Position numbers and translations under genes: made by a program
DNA from: Hydrogenophaga crassostreae
GTDB taxonomy: Bacteria; Pseudomonadota; Gammaproteobacteria; Burkholderiales; Burkholderiaceae_C
Reading direction: 5' to 3'
Assembly (NCBI RefSeq): GCF_001761385.1
Contig: NZ_CP017476.1
Span: forward strand, 4,267,501 to 4,331,500
Length of the DNA stretch: 64,000 nt
Notes under the pieces: generated by a model
Seen by the model: only the letters and a program-made list of their open reading frames with translations
The model's database searches: none
Told to the model about the DNA's origin: nothing
In this document: positions 52,525 to 61,347 of the stretch, one piece after another
Numbering within the stretch: position 1 is the stretch's first letter
How the letters are laid out: each line of letters begins with the position of its first letter

Positions 52525-53583
52525 TCAGCCTGCTTCGGTGAACAGTTGATCGCCCGATTGCGGAGGGGTCACCCCCAGGTGACGATAGGCCGCCAGTGTG
52601 GCAATGCGTCCGCGCGGTGTGCGCTGCAGAAACCCCTGTTGAATCAAATAGGGTTCGATCACGTCTTCAATCGTGTCGCGCTCTTCGCCGATGCTCGCAG
52701 CGATGTTGTCCAGGCCCACGGGCCCGCCATCGAAACGGTGGATCACCGCCTCCAGCAATTTGCGGTCCATCACGTCAAAGCCCTGCGGATCCACATCGAG
52801 CATGGTCAGCGCGCGGTTGGCGATATCGGCGGTGATGCGGCCATCGCCTTTCACATCGGCGTAATCGCGCACGCGGCGCAGCAGGCGGTTGGCAATGCGC
52901 GGCGTGCCCCGTGAGCGGCGCGCGATCTCAAAAGCACCTTCGGGTTCGGTGGGTGCGTTGAGCAATCCGGCGCTGCGTTTGACGATGCGCGTGAGTTCTT
53001 CAGCCGTGTAGAACTCCAGCCGCGCCACGATACCGAACCGGTCGCGCAGCGGGTTGGTCAGCATGCCGGCGCGCGTGGTGGCACCAACCAGTGTGAAGGG
53101 CTGCAAGTCCAGCTTGATGCTGCGCGCCGCAGGCCCTTCACCAATCATGATATCGATCTGGTAATCCTCCAGCGCAGGATAGAGAATTTCCTCTACGACA
53201 GGGGAGAGTCGGTGGATCTCGTCAATGAACAGCACATCGTTGGGCTCCAGATTGGTCAACAGCGCAGCAAGGTCTTTCGGCTTTTCCAGCACGGGCCCAC
53301 TGGTCTGGCGCAGGTTCACGCCAAGTTCCTGAGCAATGATGTGGGACAGCGTGGTCTTGCCCAGGCCGGGCGGGCCGAAGAGCAGCACATGATCCAGCGC
53401 TTCGTCGCGTTTCTTGGCCGCGCCAATGAAAATTTCCAGCTGCTCGCGCACCTTGGTCTGCCCAACATATTCGTCCAGCAGTTTGGGCCGCAACGCGCGC
53501 TCGATTGCCTCTTCCTTGGGCGAAACGGGTGCGGGCGAAACCATGCGTGGCGCAGGCGCGAAATCGTCGGTTTGAATGGTCAC
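52525..53583 (-). CDS. ruvB: Holliday junction branch-migration ATPase RuvB
   Basis: RuvB is the hexameric motor that, with RuvA, drives Holliday junction branch migration. It has Walker A LLFGPPGLGKTTL, Walker B VLFIDEIHRL, sensor 1 VGATTRAGML, arginine finger PLRDRFG and a C-terminal winged helix (PYLIQQGFLQRTPRGRIAT). GTG 53583 (TIQTDDFAPAP) matches the usual betaproteobacterial start and gives 352 aa; a TTG at 53604 would add seven residues. ruvA is not adjacent but 1.7 kb away on the same strand, separated by the carbonic anhydrase. Confidence 0.96.
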   Translation of the reverse strand: MTIQTDDFAPAPRMVSPAPVSPKEEAIERALRPKLLDEYVGQTKVREQLEIFIGAAKKRDEALDHVLLFGPPGLGKTTLSHIIAQELGVNLRQTSGPVLEKPKDLAALLTNLEPNDVLFIDEIHRLSPVVEEILYPALEDYQIDIMIGEGPAARSIKLDLQPFTLVGATTRAGMLTNPLRDRFGIVARLEFYTAEELTRIVKRSAGLLNAPTEPEGAFEIARRSRGTPRIANRLLRRVRDYADVKGDGRITADIANRALTMLDVDPQGFDVMDRKLLEAVIHRFDGGPVGLDNIAASIGEERDTIEDVIEPYLIQQGFLQRTPRGRIATLAAYRHLGVTPPQSGDQLFTEAG

Positions 53584-53756
53584 AGCGGGCTCAATTCGGG
53601 GCAATCCTTGTTTGGGGCAAGCAAGTGAAGGGAACTATACAACCCAGCCTTGGTGGGAGCTCCGTTCAAGTTCCCCGCAGCACCTGCCGATGACAGTGAC
53701 AGAAACAGGCCTCGTCTCACGCGACCTGCTGCCCCGCCGTTCTCAGGAATACCGTC

Positions 53757-54920
53757 ATGAAGCCCCAACGTCCCCCGCACCGCCGCATCCACCCACTGGC
53801 CCTCGCCTTGAGTGGATGTCTGGCATTGAGCGCCAACCACAGTCTGGCAGCAGACCATGGCGCGGCCCATGCAGAGGCACCCGCCGACAAGCCGGCAGCC
53901 CATGCCCCCGCCCCTGTACAGGAGACCCACGCTGAACCGGCCGCACCCCAATCCAGCAGCGGCCAGGACACCATCAGCCGCCTCAAAGCGGTGATCGAGC
54001 GCCATGGCGCCAAAGGCGGCAGCGTTTCGCTGCGGGTTGGCGGCCATGTGATCGCTGCCGCCAATTCACACAGCGCCGCCCCTTCGGCAGATGAGCCCCA
54101 CGCCGCCAGTGGCCACAAAACGCGCCCGGCCAAAGTCTCACCCAAGGCCAGTCGGGACTACATCCGCGCCCGCGCCGCCGTACTCAGCGGCCATGCCGCA
54201 CCCGAAGCCCATGCGGCCGCAGGGGGCGATTCGCATGAGGTGCACTGGGAACACCAGGGTGAAAACGGGCCTCAGAACTGGGCCAGTCTGAAACCCGAAT
54301 TCAGCACCTGCGCCACTGGCCAACGCCAGTCTCCTGTGCACATTCTGGAAACCGAAACCATGCCCGGCAAGGCCGAAATCCTGCGCTTCGACTACCGCCC
54401 CAGCGGCGGCAGCGTGGTCAACAATGGCCACACGGTTCAGGTCGATCTGGCGGGCGACAACACACTCTATGTGCGCGGATCCGCCTACAAGCTCATTCAG
54501 TTCCATTTCCACCATCCGGCGGAAGAGCGCGTGAACTACAAAGGCTTCTCCATGGTCGCCCATCTGGTGCACAAGAATGCCGAAGGCCAACTGGCCGTGG
54601 TCGCGGTGCTCATCGATCCCGGTGCAGAAAACGCCCTGATCGATCAGGTCTGGACCCGCATGCCGCTGGACGTGCAAGACCGCGTGGGCCTGCCCGCCGG
54701 CCTGATCGACATGAACCAGATCCTGCCCGCCGACCAGCGCTATTACCAGTTCATCGGCTCGCTCACCACACCGCCCTGCACCGAAGGCGTGTTGTGGCTG
54801 GTGATGAAACAACCCATGACCGTGAGCCGTGATCAGCTCAAGCTGTTCACGCACCTGTACCCAATGAACGCCCGCCCTGTGCAGGCGCTCAACGGACGCC
54901 TGGTGCGCGAGGCGTTGTAA
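53757..54920 (+). CDS. Periplasmic alpha-carbonic anhydrase with long His/Ala-rich N-terminal region
   Basis: This 387-residue precursor interconverts CO2 and bicarbonate. It has a signal peptide (LALALSGCLALSANHSLA-AD) and about 130 residues rich in Ala, His and Pro. The catalytic domain begins at VHWEHQGENGPQNWASL. Zinc ligands are visible as QFHFHHPAE (two His) and SMVAHLVHKN (third His), with QSPVHI and SLTTPPCTEGVLW. Most bacterial alpha-type enzymes are about 250 aa, so the N-terminal region is unusual. In an H2-oxidising autotroph it would help CO2 supply. It lies between ruvB and ruvA on the opposite strand. Confidence 0.93.
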   Translation: MKPQRPPHRRIHPLALALSGCLALSANHSLAADHGAAHAEAPADKPAAHAPAPVQETHAEPAAPQSSSGQDTISRLKAVIERHGAKGGSVSLRVGGHVIAAANSHSAAPSADEPHAASGHKTRPAKVSPKASRDYIRARAAVLSGHAAPEAHAAAGGDSHEVHWEHQGENGPQNWASLKPEFSTCATGQRQSPVHILETETMPGKAEILRFDYRPSGGSVVNNGHTVQVDLAGDNTLYVRGSAYKLIQFHFHHPAEERVNYKGFSMVAHLVHKNAEGQLAVVAVLIDPGAENALIDQVWTRMPLDVQDRVGLPAGLIDMNQILPADQRYYQFIGSLTTPPCTEGVLWLVMKQPMTVSRDQLKLFTHLYPMNARPVQALNGRLVREAL

Positions 54921-55309
54921 TCGCCCCCACGCTCCGCCGCTGGGCGGGTCGCTGCCCCCCAAGGGGGCTGATCCGGCTTGGGGCGGCCCGGCGCCGGATC
55001 CTTGTAATCGCCCCCACGCTCCGCCGCTGCGCGGATCGCAGCCCCCCCCCCAAGGGGGCTGATCCGGCTTGGGGCGGCCCGGCGCCGGATCCTTGTAATC
55101 GCCCCCATGCTCCGCCGCTGCGCGGGTCGCTGCCCCCCAAGGGGGTTGATCCGGCTTGGGGCGGCCCGGCGCCGGATCGTTGTAACGCCCCCACGCTCCG
55201 CCGCTGCGCGGATCGCAGCCCCCCAAGGGGGCTGATCCGGCTTGGGGCGGCCCGGCGCCGGATCGTTGTATCTCCCTCGCTCCGCCAAATCGCGGATCGC
55301 TGCGCGCTA
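54921..55309. repeat. Four tandem copies (plus a partial fifth) of an ~87-bp G/C-rich repeat
   Basis: The copies span 54921-55007, 55008-55098, 55099-55185 and 55186-55270 (87, 91, 87 and 85 bp), with a partial fifth at 55271-55309. Each holds CCCCCACGCTCCGCCGCT, then GCCCCCCAAGGGGGC (hairpin), then CCGGCTTGGGGCGGCCCGGC and GCCGGATC. Differences are mostly in C-run length and a few substitutions. There are no unique spacers. The array fills the space between two convergent genes (carbonic anhydrase and ruvA) and can form nested stems, so it probably also terminates transcription. Confidence 0.9.
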
Positions 55310-55885
55310 TTTCGCCAGCGACTTCAACGCCAGCTTGATGCCTTCGCTGACCCCCACATCCTTGGGCAATGCCTTCAGCGCCAGCGCTGCGTCTTTCTCG
55401 CTGTAACCCAGGGCCATCAGCGCTTGCTGTATGTCGCTGGCCGCGTCGCCCACAGCCGATGCACTGCCCGCCAGCCCCATGTCGGCGCCCAGCTTGCCTT
55501 TGAGTTCCAGCAGCAAGCGCTCGGCTGTCTTTTTGCCGATTCCGGGGACTTTGACGATGCGCGCGATGTCTTGTGTCGTCACGGCCTGGGCCAGGTCACC
55601 CACGCTCATGCCCGAGAGCACCGAGAGCGCCGTGCGAGGGCCCACACCGCTGATTTTCACCAACTGGCGAAAGGCCTCGCGCTCCTCCGCACTGCCAAAA
55701 CCGTACAAAATTTGCGCATCTTCCCGCACCACAAAGTGCGTCAGCAAGGCCACCTGGTCGCCCACCGGCGGCAGGTTGTAAAACGTGCTCATGGGCACAT
55801 CGACCTCGTAGCCCACGCCGTGGCAGTCGATCAGAATTTGCGGGGGATTTTTTTCCAGCAGGGTGCCGGTCAACTTGCCTATCAT
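55307..55885 (-). CDS. ruvA: Holliday junction DNA-binding protein RuvA
   Basis: RuvA is the tetrameric junction-binding subunit that loads RuvB. The 192-residue protein has the N-terminal OB fold (MIGKLTGTLLEKNPPQILID), two helix-hairpin-helix motifs (LVKISGVGPRTALSVLSG, IVKVPGIGKKTAERLLLELK) and a C-terminal RuvB-binding domain (IQQALMALGYSEKDAALALK). The 3' end touches the tandem repeat array. It diverges from phoH. Confidence 0.96.
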   Translation of the reverse strand: MIGKLTGTLLEKNPPQILIDCHGVGYEVDVPMSTFYNLPPVGDQVALLTHFVVREDAQILYGFGSAEEREAFRQLVKISGVGPRTALSVLSGMSVGDLAQAVTTQDIARIVKVPGIGKKTAERLLLELKGKLGADMGLAGSASAVGDAASDIQQALMALGYSEKDAALALKALPKDVGVSEGIKLALKSLAK

Positions 55886-55925
55886 TGCGGGATTCCTTTG
55901 TTCAGCGCTTTACTGGATTATCAGT

Positions 55926-56912
55926 TTGATCCTCAAACACACCTTCTCCCCGCCCGACAACACCCGCATGGGCCATTTGTGTGGCCCCATGGACAGCCAT
56001 ATCCGCAGCATCGAAGCGGCGCTGCAGGTCAAAGTGGCCCACCGTTTCGAGCAGTTCCGCATCGATGGCCCCAAGGCCAAGGCCAACCAGGCGCTGGAAA
56101 CCTTGCAGGCCATGTACGAGATGGCCAGAAAGCCCATTCCGGCGGAAACGGTGCAACTCATGCTCAGCGGCGACACCGCCTTGCCGGGCGACGGTGTGGA
56201 TGCCCTCGCCATGCAAACCCGCCGTGGTGAAGTCAAGGGCCGCACACCGGCCCAGGCGCGCTACCTGGAAAACATGGCCACGCATGACATCACCTTTGGC
56301 ATCGGCCCCGCCGGCACCGGCAAGACCTATCTCGCCGTGGCCTGCGCAGTCGACGCCCTGGAGCGCAGCGCCGTGCAACGCATCGTGCTCACACGCCCGG
56401 CAGTCGAAGCGGGCGAAAAGCTGGGCTTTCTGCCTGGCGATCTGGGCCAGAAGGTAGACCCTTACCTGCGCCCGTTGTACGACGCGCTGCACGACCTGAT
56501 GGGCTACGACAAAGTGGTCAAGGCGTTCGAGCGCCAGCAAATCGAAATCGCGCCGCTGGCGTTCATGCGCGGGCGCACGCTGAACCACGCATTTGTGATC
56601 CTCGATGAGGCGCAAAACACCACGGTGGAGCAGATGAAGATGTTCCTCACCCGCATCGGCTTCGGCTCCAAAGCCGTGGTCACCGGCGACGTGAGCCAGA
56701 TCGACCTGCCCCGCACGCAGCTCTCTGGCCTGATCGACGCCGAGCGCGTGTTGAAGCGTGTCAACGGCATCGCCATGTCGCGTCTCACCAGCGCCGATGT
56801 GGTGCGCCACCCGCTGGTCGCACGCATTGTGGACGCCTACGAGGCGCGATCGCCCAGCGCCGACCAGGCCCCACCCGTGAAACGCGCACGCAGCGCTGCC
56901 AAGAAAGCCTGA
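55926..56912 (+). CDS. phoH: PhoH-like ATPase (PhoH2/YbeZ type)
   Basis: This cytoplasmic ATPase is associated with RNA metabolism and ribosome maturation together with YbeY. The 328-residue protein has Walker A GIGPAGTGKTYLAVA, Walker B NHAFVILDEAQNTTVEQMKMFLTR-type (ILDEAQN) and GDVSQIDLPR, preceded by a small N-terminal domain (LQVKVAHRFEQFRIDGP). TTG 55926 (LILKHTFSPPDN) matches the family's N-terminus. The longer ORF from 55863 overlaps ruvA. ybeY follows after 3 bp. Confidence 0.92.
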   Translation: MILKHTFSPPDNTRMGHLCGPMDSHIRSIEAALQVKVAHRFEQFRIDGPKAKANQALETLQAMYEMARKPIPAETVQLMLSGDTALPGDGVDALAMQTRRGEVKGRTPAQARYLENMATHDITFGIGPAGTGKTYLAVACAVDALERSAVQRIVLTRPAVEAGEKLGFLPGDLGQKVDPYLRPLYDALHDLMGYDKVVKAFERQQIEIAPLAFMRGRTLNHAFVILDEAQNTTVEQMKMFLTRIGFGSKAVVTGDVSQIDLPRTQLSGLIDAERVLKRVNGIAMSRLTSADVVRHPLVARIVDAYEARSPSADQAPPVKRARSAAKKA

Positions 56913-56915
56913 ACC

Positions 56916-57380
56916 ATGGCCCTGCCTGCTCTAAGCCTGTCTCTCCAGTTTGGTGCACTGCCTGATGCCACGCCACACCGCGCGGCCCTGCCTCGCCATT
57001 TCGTGACCCGCTGCATACGCCATGCACTCGACAGCGATGCCGAGATCACGGTTCGCATCGTCGATACCGAAGAAGGCCGGGCGCTCAACAAAGACTACCG
57101 CCAGAAGGACTACGCCACCAATGTGCTGACCTTCGACTACGCCACCGAGCCCACGGTGATGGCCGACCTGGTGTTGTGCGCGCCGGTTGTTGCACTGGAA
57201 GCCAAAGATATGAAAATTCCGCTGGCCCAGCACTATGCACACCTGCTGGTGCATGGCGCGTTGCATGCCCAAGGCTGGGACCATGAAACCAGCGAAGCCG
57301 ACGCGCAAGAAATGGAATCGCTTGAAACCGAAATTCTTGCCGGACTGGGCTGGCCCGACCCGTATGCCAAGCGGCGCTAG
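56916..57380 (+). CDS. ybeY: Endoribonuclease YbeY, rRNA maturation factor
   Basis: YbeY is a zinc metalloprotein needed for 16S rRNA 3'-end maturation and ribosome quality control. The 154-residue protein has the zinc site HGALHAQGWDH (HxxxHxxxxxH) and the conserved NKDYRQKDYATNVLTFDY. The gene order phoH-ybeY is widely conserved in proteobacteria. Confidence 0.96.
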   Translation: MALPALSLSLQFGALPDATPHRAALPRHFVTRCIRHALDSDAEITVRIVDTEEGRALNKDYRQKDYATNVLTFDYATEPTVMADLVLCAPVVALEAKDMKIPLAQHYAHLLVHGALHAQGWDHETSEADAQEMESLETEILAGLGWPDPYAKRR

Positions 57381-57398
57381 CCTGCGTTCACCGATAGG

Positions 57399-58430
57399 CT
57401 AGATGTCTCTCAATCCGAACGCTTCTATCTCCACCAACAGCTCCTGGCGACAGACATCGGCCTGTACATACAGCACGGGCGCCTGGCCCACGCGTTTGAC
57501 CATCTCCCGTTGCACCGCGGCCACCTCAAAGGGGTGGCGAACATAGGCTCGGTATTCCAGAGCACTCAAATCCATCCGGCCCAAGCGACTTCGCCCGGCT
57601 ACCTCGTCAAGCACCGCTGCCACGTTGTCCAGGGATTCGCGCGTCTGTGCCACCACGTCGTTTGGGTGCAGGCTTTCGTGACCAACAATGCTGGCGGTTC
57701 CCGACACAAAGATGAGCTCCTGCGAACCCAGATACGCCAATCCCGCCCGCGAAAAGGTGGGGCTGCGAGGGCCATAAATACGGGGATACAGGTAGGCGCT
57801 CACCTGTCGAGGGTTCTCAACCGGAACCAGCGGCGAGGCCCCGCACAGAAATGCTATCGACAGGCTGCCACCGGCCACAACACCCAGCGCACAAGCGGCA
57901 GGCACCTGCTCGGTCACACTGCGAGCACCCCGTTCAAACGCGTCGCCACGCCCCATGTTGAACTGGCGATAGCGTTCGAGCCCCGCCTGTTCCCCATGGA
58001 TGTCGGGGATGTAGTTCCAGACCCGCCACAGGTGGGGCAAGCCTTGTTGGTCCAACAGGCGAAAGATGCGTTGATACGCCCGTTCTGACACCTGCCTCAG
58101 GGGTGGCACCGCTGACAACGGGTCGGCAGTTTGCTCTGACAGACTGATAACGCCAAACAACAAGCCCTCTGTGCGGCGCCATGCGATGCCCTCGGTCAGC
58201 CCGGACTCGACAGGCGTATCCACCAGCCAGGTTTCGTGCATATTGACGGACTCATCCTGCAACACGGGCATCGGCAATGACTGCACAGGCCACTGCCTTG
58301 CATCGGTCATCAGGGATGCACCCAGTTCAAACCCGCCCAGGACCTGATCGGCACTTAAAGGCACCGGCGAACAGGAAGATAGAAAACGCAACGTCATGAG
58401 AACGGTCTGTTGATGAAACGATGCAGCCAT
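57399..58430 (-). CDS. Chorismatase (FkbO/Hyg5/XanB2 family)
   Basis: This 343-residue protein belongs to the chorismate-transforming enzymes that release hydroxybenzoate or dihydroxycyclohexadienoate plus pyruvate. Recognisable are HLWRVWNYIPDIHGEQAGLE, RYRQFNMGRGDAF, SVTEQVPAACALG and, in the RidA-like C-terminal fold, FSRAGLAYLGSQELIFVSGTAS, VVAQTRESLDNV and LEYRAYVRHP. XanB2-type members make 3- or 4-hydroxybenzoate for pigments and ubiquinone. Which product this one makes cannot be read from the sequence. Starts at 58430 and 58397 (MTLRFLSS) are both possible. No pigment cluster is adjacent. Confidence 0.82.
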   Translation of the reverse strand: MAASFHQQTVLMTLRFLSSCSPVPLSADQVLGGFELGASLMTDARQWPVQSLPMPVLQDESVNMHETWLVDTPVESGLTEGIAWRRTEGLLFGVISLSEQTADPLSAVPPLRQVSERAYQRIFRLLDQQGLPHLWRVWNYIPDIHGEQAGLERYRQFNMGRGDAFERGARSVTEQVPAACALGVVAGGSLSIAFLCGASPLVPVENPRQVSAYLYPRIYGPRSPTFSRAGLAYLGSQELIFVSGTASIVGHESLHPNDVVAQTRESLDNVAAVLDEVAGRSRLGRMDLSALEYRAYVRHPFEVAAVQREMVKRVGQAPVLYVQADVCRQELLVEIEAFGLRDI

Positions 58431-58447
58431 CGTTGATGGCGCTGTGT

Positions 58448-58888
58448 TCAGTTCATTCGAAGGGGAATGGTGACAGGGCCATCGTTGACCAGATGGACCT
58501 TCATCTCCGTTGCAAAACGGCCAGTCTCGACGACAGGGTGCTGGGCGCGCGCCAAGGCCACAAATCGGTCGAACAAGGCCTCTCCCAGCACTGGCGAGGC
58601 TGCACCCGTGAATCCGGGCCGGTTTCCGCTTCGTGTATCGGCGGCAAGCGTGAACTGGCTCACCAGAAGCAGACCACCACCCACCTCCTGAAGGCTGAGG
58701 TTCATCTTGCCTTCGCTGTCACCAAAGATCCGCAGTTTGAGGATCTTGCTGAGCATTTTCTGAGCCAGAGCCTCCGTATCCTCAGGCTCGGCACAAAACA
58801 ACACCAGCAAGCCGACCCCGATGGAGCCCACGACCGACCCGGCCACTTCGACCCGAGCTTCGCTGACGCGCTGGAGCACCGCGATCAA
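58448..58888 (-). CDS. dtd: D-aminoacyl-tRNA deacylase
   Basis: This enzyme removes D-amino acids and glycine mischarged on tRNAs. The 146-residue protein has the two catalytic motifs: SQFTLAAD (SQFTL) and a NDGPVTI variant of NxGPVT near the C-terminus, with SGNRPGFTGAA between them. Its start is a TTG at 58888 (LIAVLQRVSEARV, the family N-terminus), which overlaps the fieF stop by 4 bp. Confidence 0.95.
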   Translation of the reverse strand: MIAVLQRVSEARVEVAGSVVGSIGVGLLVLFCAEPEDTEALAQKMLSKILKLRIFGDSEGKMNLSLQEVGGGLLLVSQFTLAADTRSGNRPGFTGAASPVLGEALFDRFVALARAQHPVVETGRFATEMKVHLVNDGPVTIPLRMN

Positions 58889-59817
58889 ATCGGGTTCTCC
58901 GACTCATCGAAGAAGTGGGCCTCTACATCGCTGGGCAACAACTGAATGGTGGCCCGCAACCCGGGTACAGCACCCATCAGTGCTTGCTCAACACTGCCCC
59001 GGACCGCAGCGGCGCGGCCGAGCGTCCATGAAGCCGGCATGTGCATGTGCATATCGACATAGCGGCGCTGACCCGCCTTGCGTGTCACCACGTGGTCAAA
59101 CCGGACGATCTCAGTTTCGCCTCGCTTGTGCTCAAACCCGTCCAGCGTGCTTTGAATCGTGGCCATCACATCGGGTTCGACTGCCTCGTCCATCAACCCT
59201 TGCGACGATCGCCACATCAGGTGGAAGCCTTCGCGCAGGATGTTGATGGCCACGCCGATGGCTACGATCGGGTCAAGCCACAACCACCCGGTGAAATGCA
59301 CCAGCGTGATGCCGATCACCACGCCTGCTGAAGTCCAGACGTCGGTCACGAGATGCTTCGCATCAGCCTCCAGCGCGATCGAGCGATGCTCCTTGGCAGA
59401 TCGAAACATCACCCAGGCCAACAACCCATTCAGACCCGAGCTCGCCACCGACAATGCCAAACCCCAGCCGACCTGCGCAATGGGTTGAGGGTCGAGCAAG
59501 CGATGAACAGCCGTCCACACGATGCCCAGAGCCGCCACGATGATGAGAATGCCTTCGAAACCCGAAGAAAAATACTCCGCCTTGTGGTGCCCATAGGGAT
59601 GGTCTTCGTCGGCGGGCCTGGCGGCGATGGTCACCATCAGGAGACCGAACACCGCACTGGCGAGATTGACCAATGACTCCATGGCGTCCGATAGCAGACC
59701 AACAGAATCGGTGATGTACCAGGCCAGCGTTTTCAGCGCGATGGTGACCACCGCCACCGCCACCGACGCCATAAGCAGACGTTGCGGAGTGAGCAACCGC
59801 ATCGTGTCTGCGTTCAT
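58885..59817 (-). CDS. Cation diffusion facilitator family metal exporter
   Basis: This 310-residue inner-membrane protein exports divalent metals (Zn, Fe, Co or similar) by proton exchange. It has six hydrophobic segments with metal-site residues in SDAMESLVNLASAV (DxxxS/N type), HPYGHHKAEYFSSG and ALEADAKHLVTDVWTS (HxxxD), then a cytoplasmic ferredoxin-like domain (about 215-300; VDMHMHMPASW). FieF/DmeF-like specificity cannot be told. It is translationally coupled to dtd. Confidence 0.92.
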   Translation of the reverse strand: MNADTMRLLTPQRLLMASVAVAVVTIALKTLAWYITDSVGLLSDAMESLVNLASAVFGLLMVTIAARPADEDHPYGHHKAEYFSSGFEGILIIVAALGIVWTAVHRLLDPQPIAQVGWGLALSVASSGLNGLLAWVMFRSAKEHRSIALEADAKHLVTDVWTSAGVVIGITLVHFTGWLWLDPIVAIGVAINILREGFHLMWRSSQGLMDEAVEPDVMATIQSTLDGFEHKRGETEIVRFDHVVTRKAGQRRYVDMHMHMPASWTLGRAAAVRGSVEQALMGAVPGLRATIQLLPSDVEAHFFDESENPI

Positions 59818-59863
59818 GCTGCCCTGTCCGCGAACACCGCCATCAAATAAGGCACTGCCGTTC

Positions 59864-61126
59864 TCATGCCAAGCTCACCCGGGCGAACTTCCGCTTGCCA
59901 ACCTGAACCACGTACACCCCGGCTTCGAGCTTCAGGCCCTTGTCGCTGATCACCACGCTGTCCACCCGCACACCCCCGCCATCGATCAACCGGTTGCCCT
60001 CGCTGCTCGACGCTGCCAGGCCCGCAGCTTTGAGCAAAGCACCGATGCCCATGGGTGCTCCCGTCAAGGCGACCTCAGGCAGTTCATCAGGAACACCACC
60101 CTTGCTGCGGTTGATGAAGTCCTGCTCCGCCGCATCAGCAGCCGCAGCGTTGTGAAACCGTGCGGTGATTTCCTTGGCAAGCGCGACCTTCACTTCTTTC
60201 GGGTTGCGCCCTTCTGACACCGATACTTTGAGTTTTTCAATTGCGCTCAACGACTCGAATGACAACAAGGTGTACCAGCGCCACATCAATTCGTCAGAGA
60301 TGCTCAACACCTTGGCAAACATCGTGTTGGCCGGCTCGGTGATACCGATATAGTTGTTTTTGCTCTTGGACATTTTGTCCACGCCGTCCAGGCCCTCAAG
60401 CAATGGCATCGTCAAAATGCACTGCGGTTCCTGGCCGTATTCGGTCTGCAAATGGCGCCCCATGAGCAGATTGAATTTCTGGTCAGTCCCACCCAGTTCC
60501 AAATCGGACTTGAGCGCCACCGAGTCATAGCCCTGCATCAAGGGATACAAGAACTCGTGCACGCTGATCGGCGTGTTGGCATGGAACCGGTCGTGAAAAT
60601 CGTTGCGCTCCATCATCCGCGCAACGGTGTACTTGGCGGCAAGCTGGATCATGCCTGCGGCGCCCAGCGGCTCGCTCCACTCGCTGTTGTAGCGAATCTC
60701 GGTGCGCTCTGGATCCAGCACCAGACTGGCCTGCCTGTAATAGGTCTCGGCGTTGGCCTTGATTTGCTCTGGCGTCAGCGGGGGACGCGTGTTGTTGCGA
60801 CCCGAGGGATCACCGATCAGGCTGGTGAAGTCGCCAATCAGAAAAATCACCTGGTGGCCCAGATCCTGCAACTGGCGCATCTTGTTCAACACCACGGTGT
60901 GGCCAATGTGGATATCGGGTGCTGTCGGGTCCAGTCCCAGCTTGATCCTCAAAGGTGCGCCGGTTGCTTCTGATCTGCTCAGCTTCTTCGCCCAATCGCC
61001 TTGCGGGATCAACTCGTCACACCCTCGCAGCGTCACATCCATCGCCTCTCGAACGCCATCCGTCATTTGAGGCGCAAGATCGCCTTCATTTTTCGAACCA
61101 GAGGCTACATTTGTTTGTGAATTCAT
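59864..61126 (-). CDS. tyrS: Tyrosyl-tRNA synthetase
   Basis: This is a class I aminoacyl-tRNA synthetase. The roughly 420-residue protein has the HIGH motif DIHIGHTVVLNKMRQLQDLG, the KMSKS loop DKMSKSKNNYIG and a C-terminal S4 RNA-binding domain (GGGVRVDSVVISDKGLKLEA). ATG 61126 (MNSQTNVASG) is preferred to a TTG at 61156. It belongs to the longer (TyrZ-like) bacterial group by its N-terminal extension. Confidence 0.95.
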   Translation of the reverse strand: MNSQTNVASGSKNEGDLAPQMTDGVREAMDVTLRGCDELIPQGDWAKKLSRSEATGAPLRIKLGLDPTAPDIHIGHTVVLNKMRQLQDLGHQVIFLIGDFTSLIGDPSGRNNTRPPLTPEQIKANAETYYRQASLVLDPERTEIRYNSEWSEPLGAAGMIQLAAKYTVARMMERNDFHDRFHANTPISVHEFLYPLMQGYDSVALKSDLELGGTDQKFNLLMGRHLQTEYGQEPQCILTMPLLEGLDGVDKMSKSKNNYIGITEPANTMFAKVLSISDELMWRWYTLLSFESLSAIEKLKVSVSEGRNPKEVKVALAKEITARFHNAAAADAAEQDFINRSKGGVPDELPEVALTGAPMGIGALLKAAGLAASSSEGNRLIDGGGVRVDSVVISDKGLKLEAGVYVVQVGKRKFARVSLA

Positions 61127-61161
61127 AGGGTAACGTGTCGCGCAAAAAACGGTCAAAAAGC

Positions 61162-61167
61162 TATAAT
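61162..61167 (+). promoter_or_regulatory. Possible -10 element of the M23 peptidase gene
   Basis: A perfect TATAAT lies in the AT-rich gap between the divergent tyrS and peptidase genes. The -35 region at the expected distance is poor (around TGTCGC), so this is only a candidate. Confidence 0.3.
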
Positions 61168-61347
61168 TAGACGGATTAACCGCAATTTTAGTGGCCTAAA
61201 GCGAAACGCTAGGCGAAGTAGCTGCAGAAGAGTGGCACAGCCAAGGAACTTCGCAAGATATTCGGGCCTCATAACCTGCCCGTGTGCACCAGCCGTTTGG
61301 CGCACACCCAATGGAACCAAATTTTGATCAAACAACCATTCCTGGTG

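Noticed and set aside
54138..55226. Minus-strand frames through the tandem repeats giving a repetitive Pro/Gly/Arg protein
   Set aside because: The apparent repeat protein is only the translated DNA repeat and continues antisense into the carbonic anhydrase gene.
54921..55309. CRISPR array
   Set aside because: The units are directly abutting 85-91 bp copies without unique spacers, and no cas genes are present.
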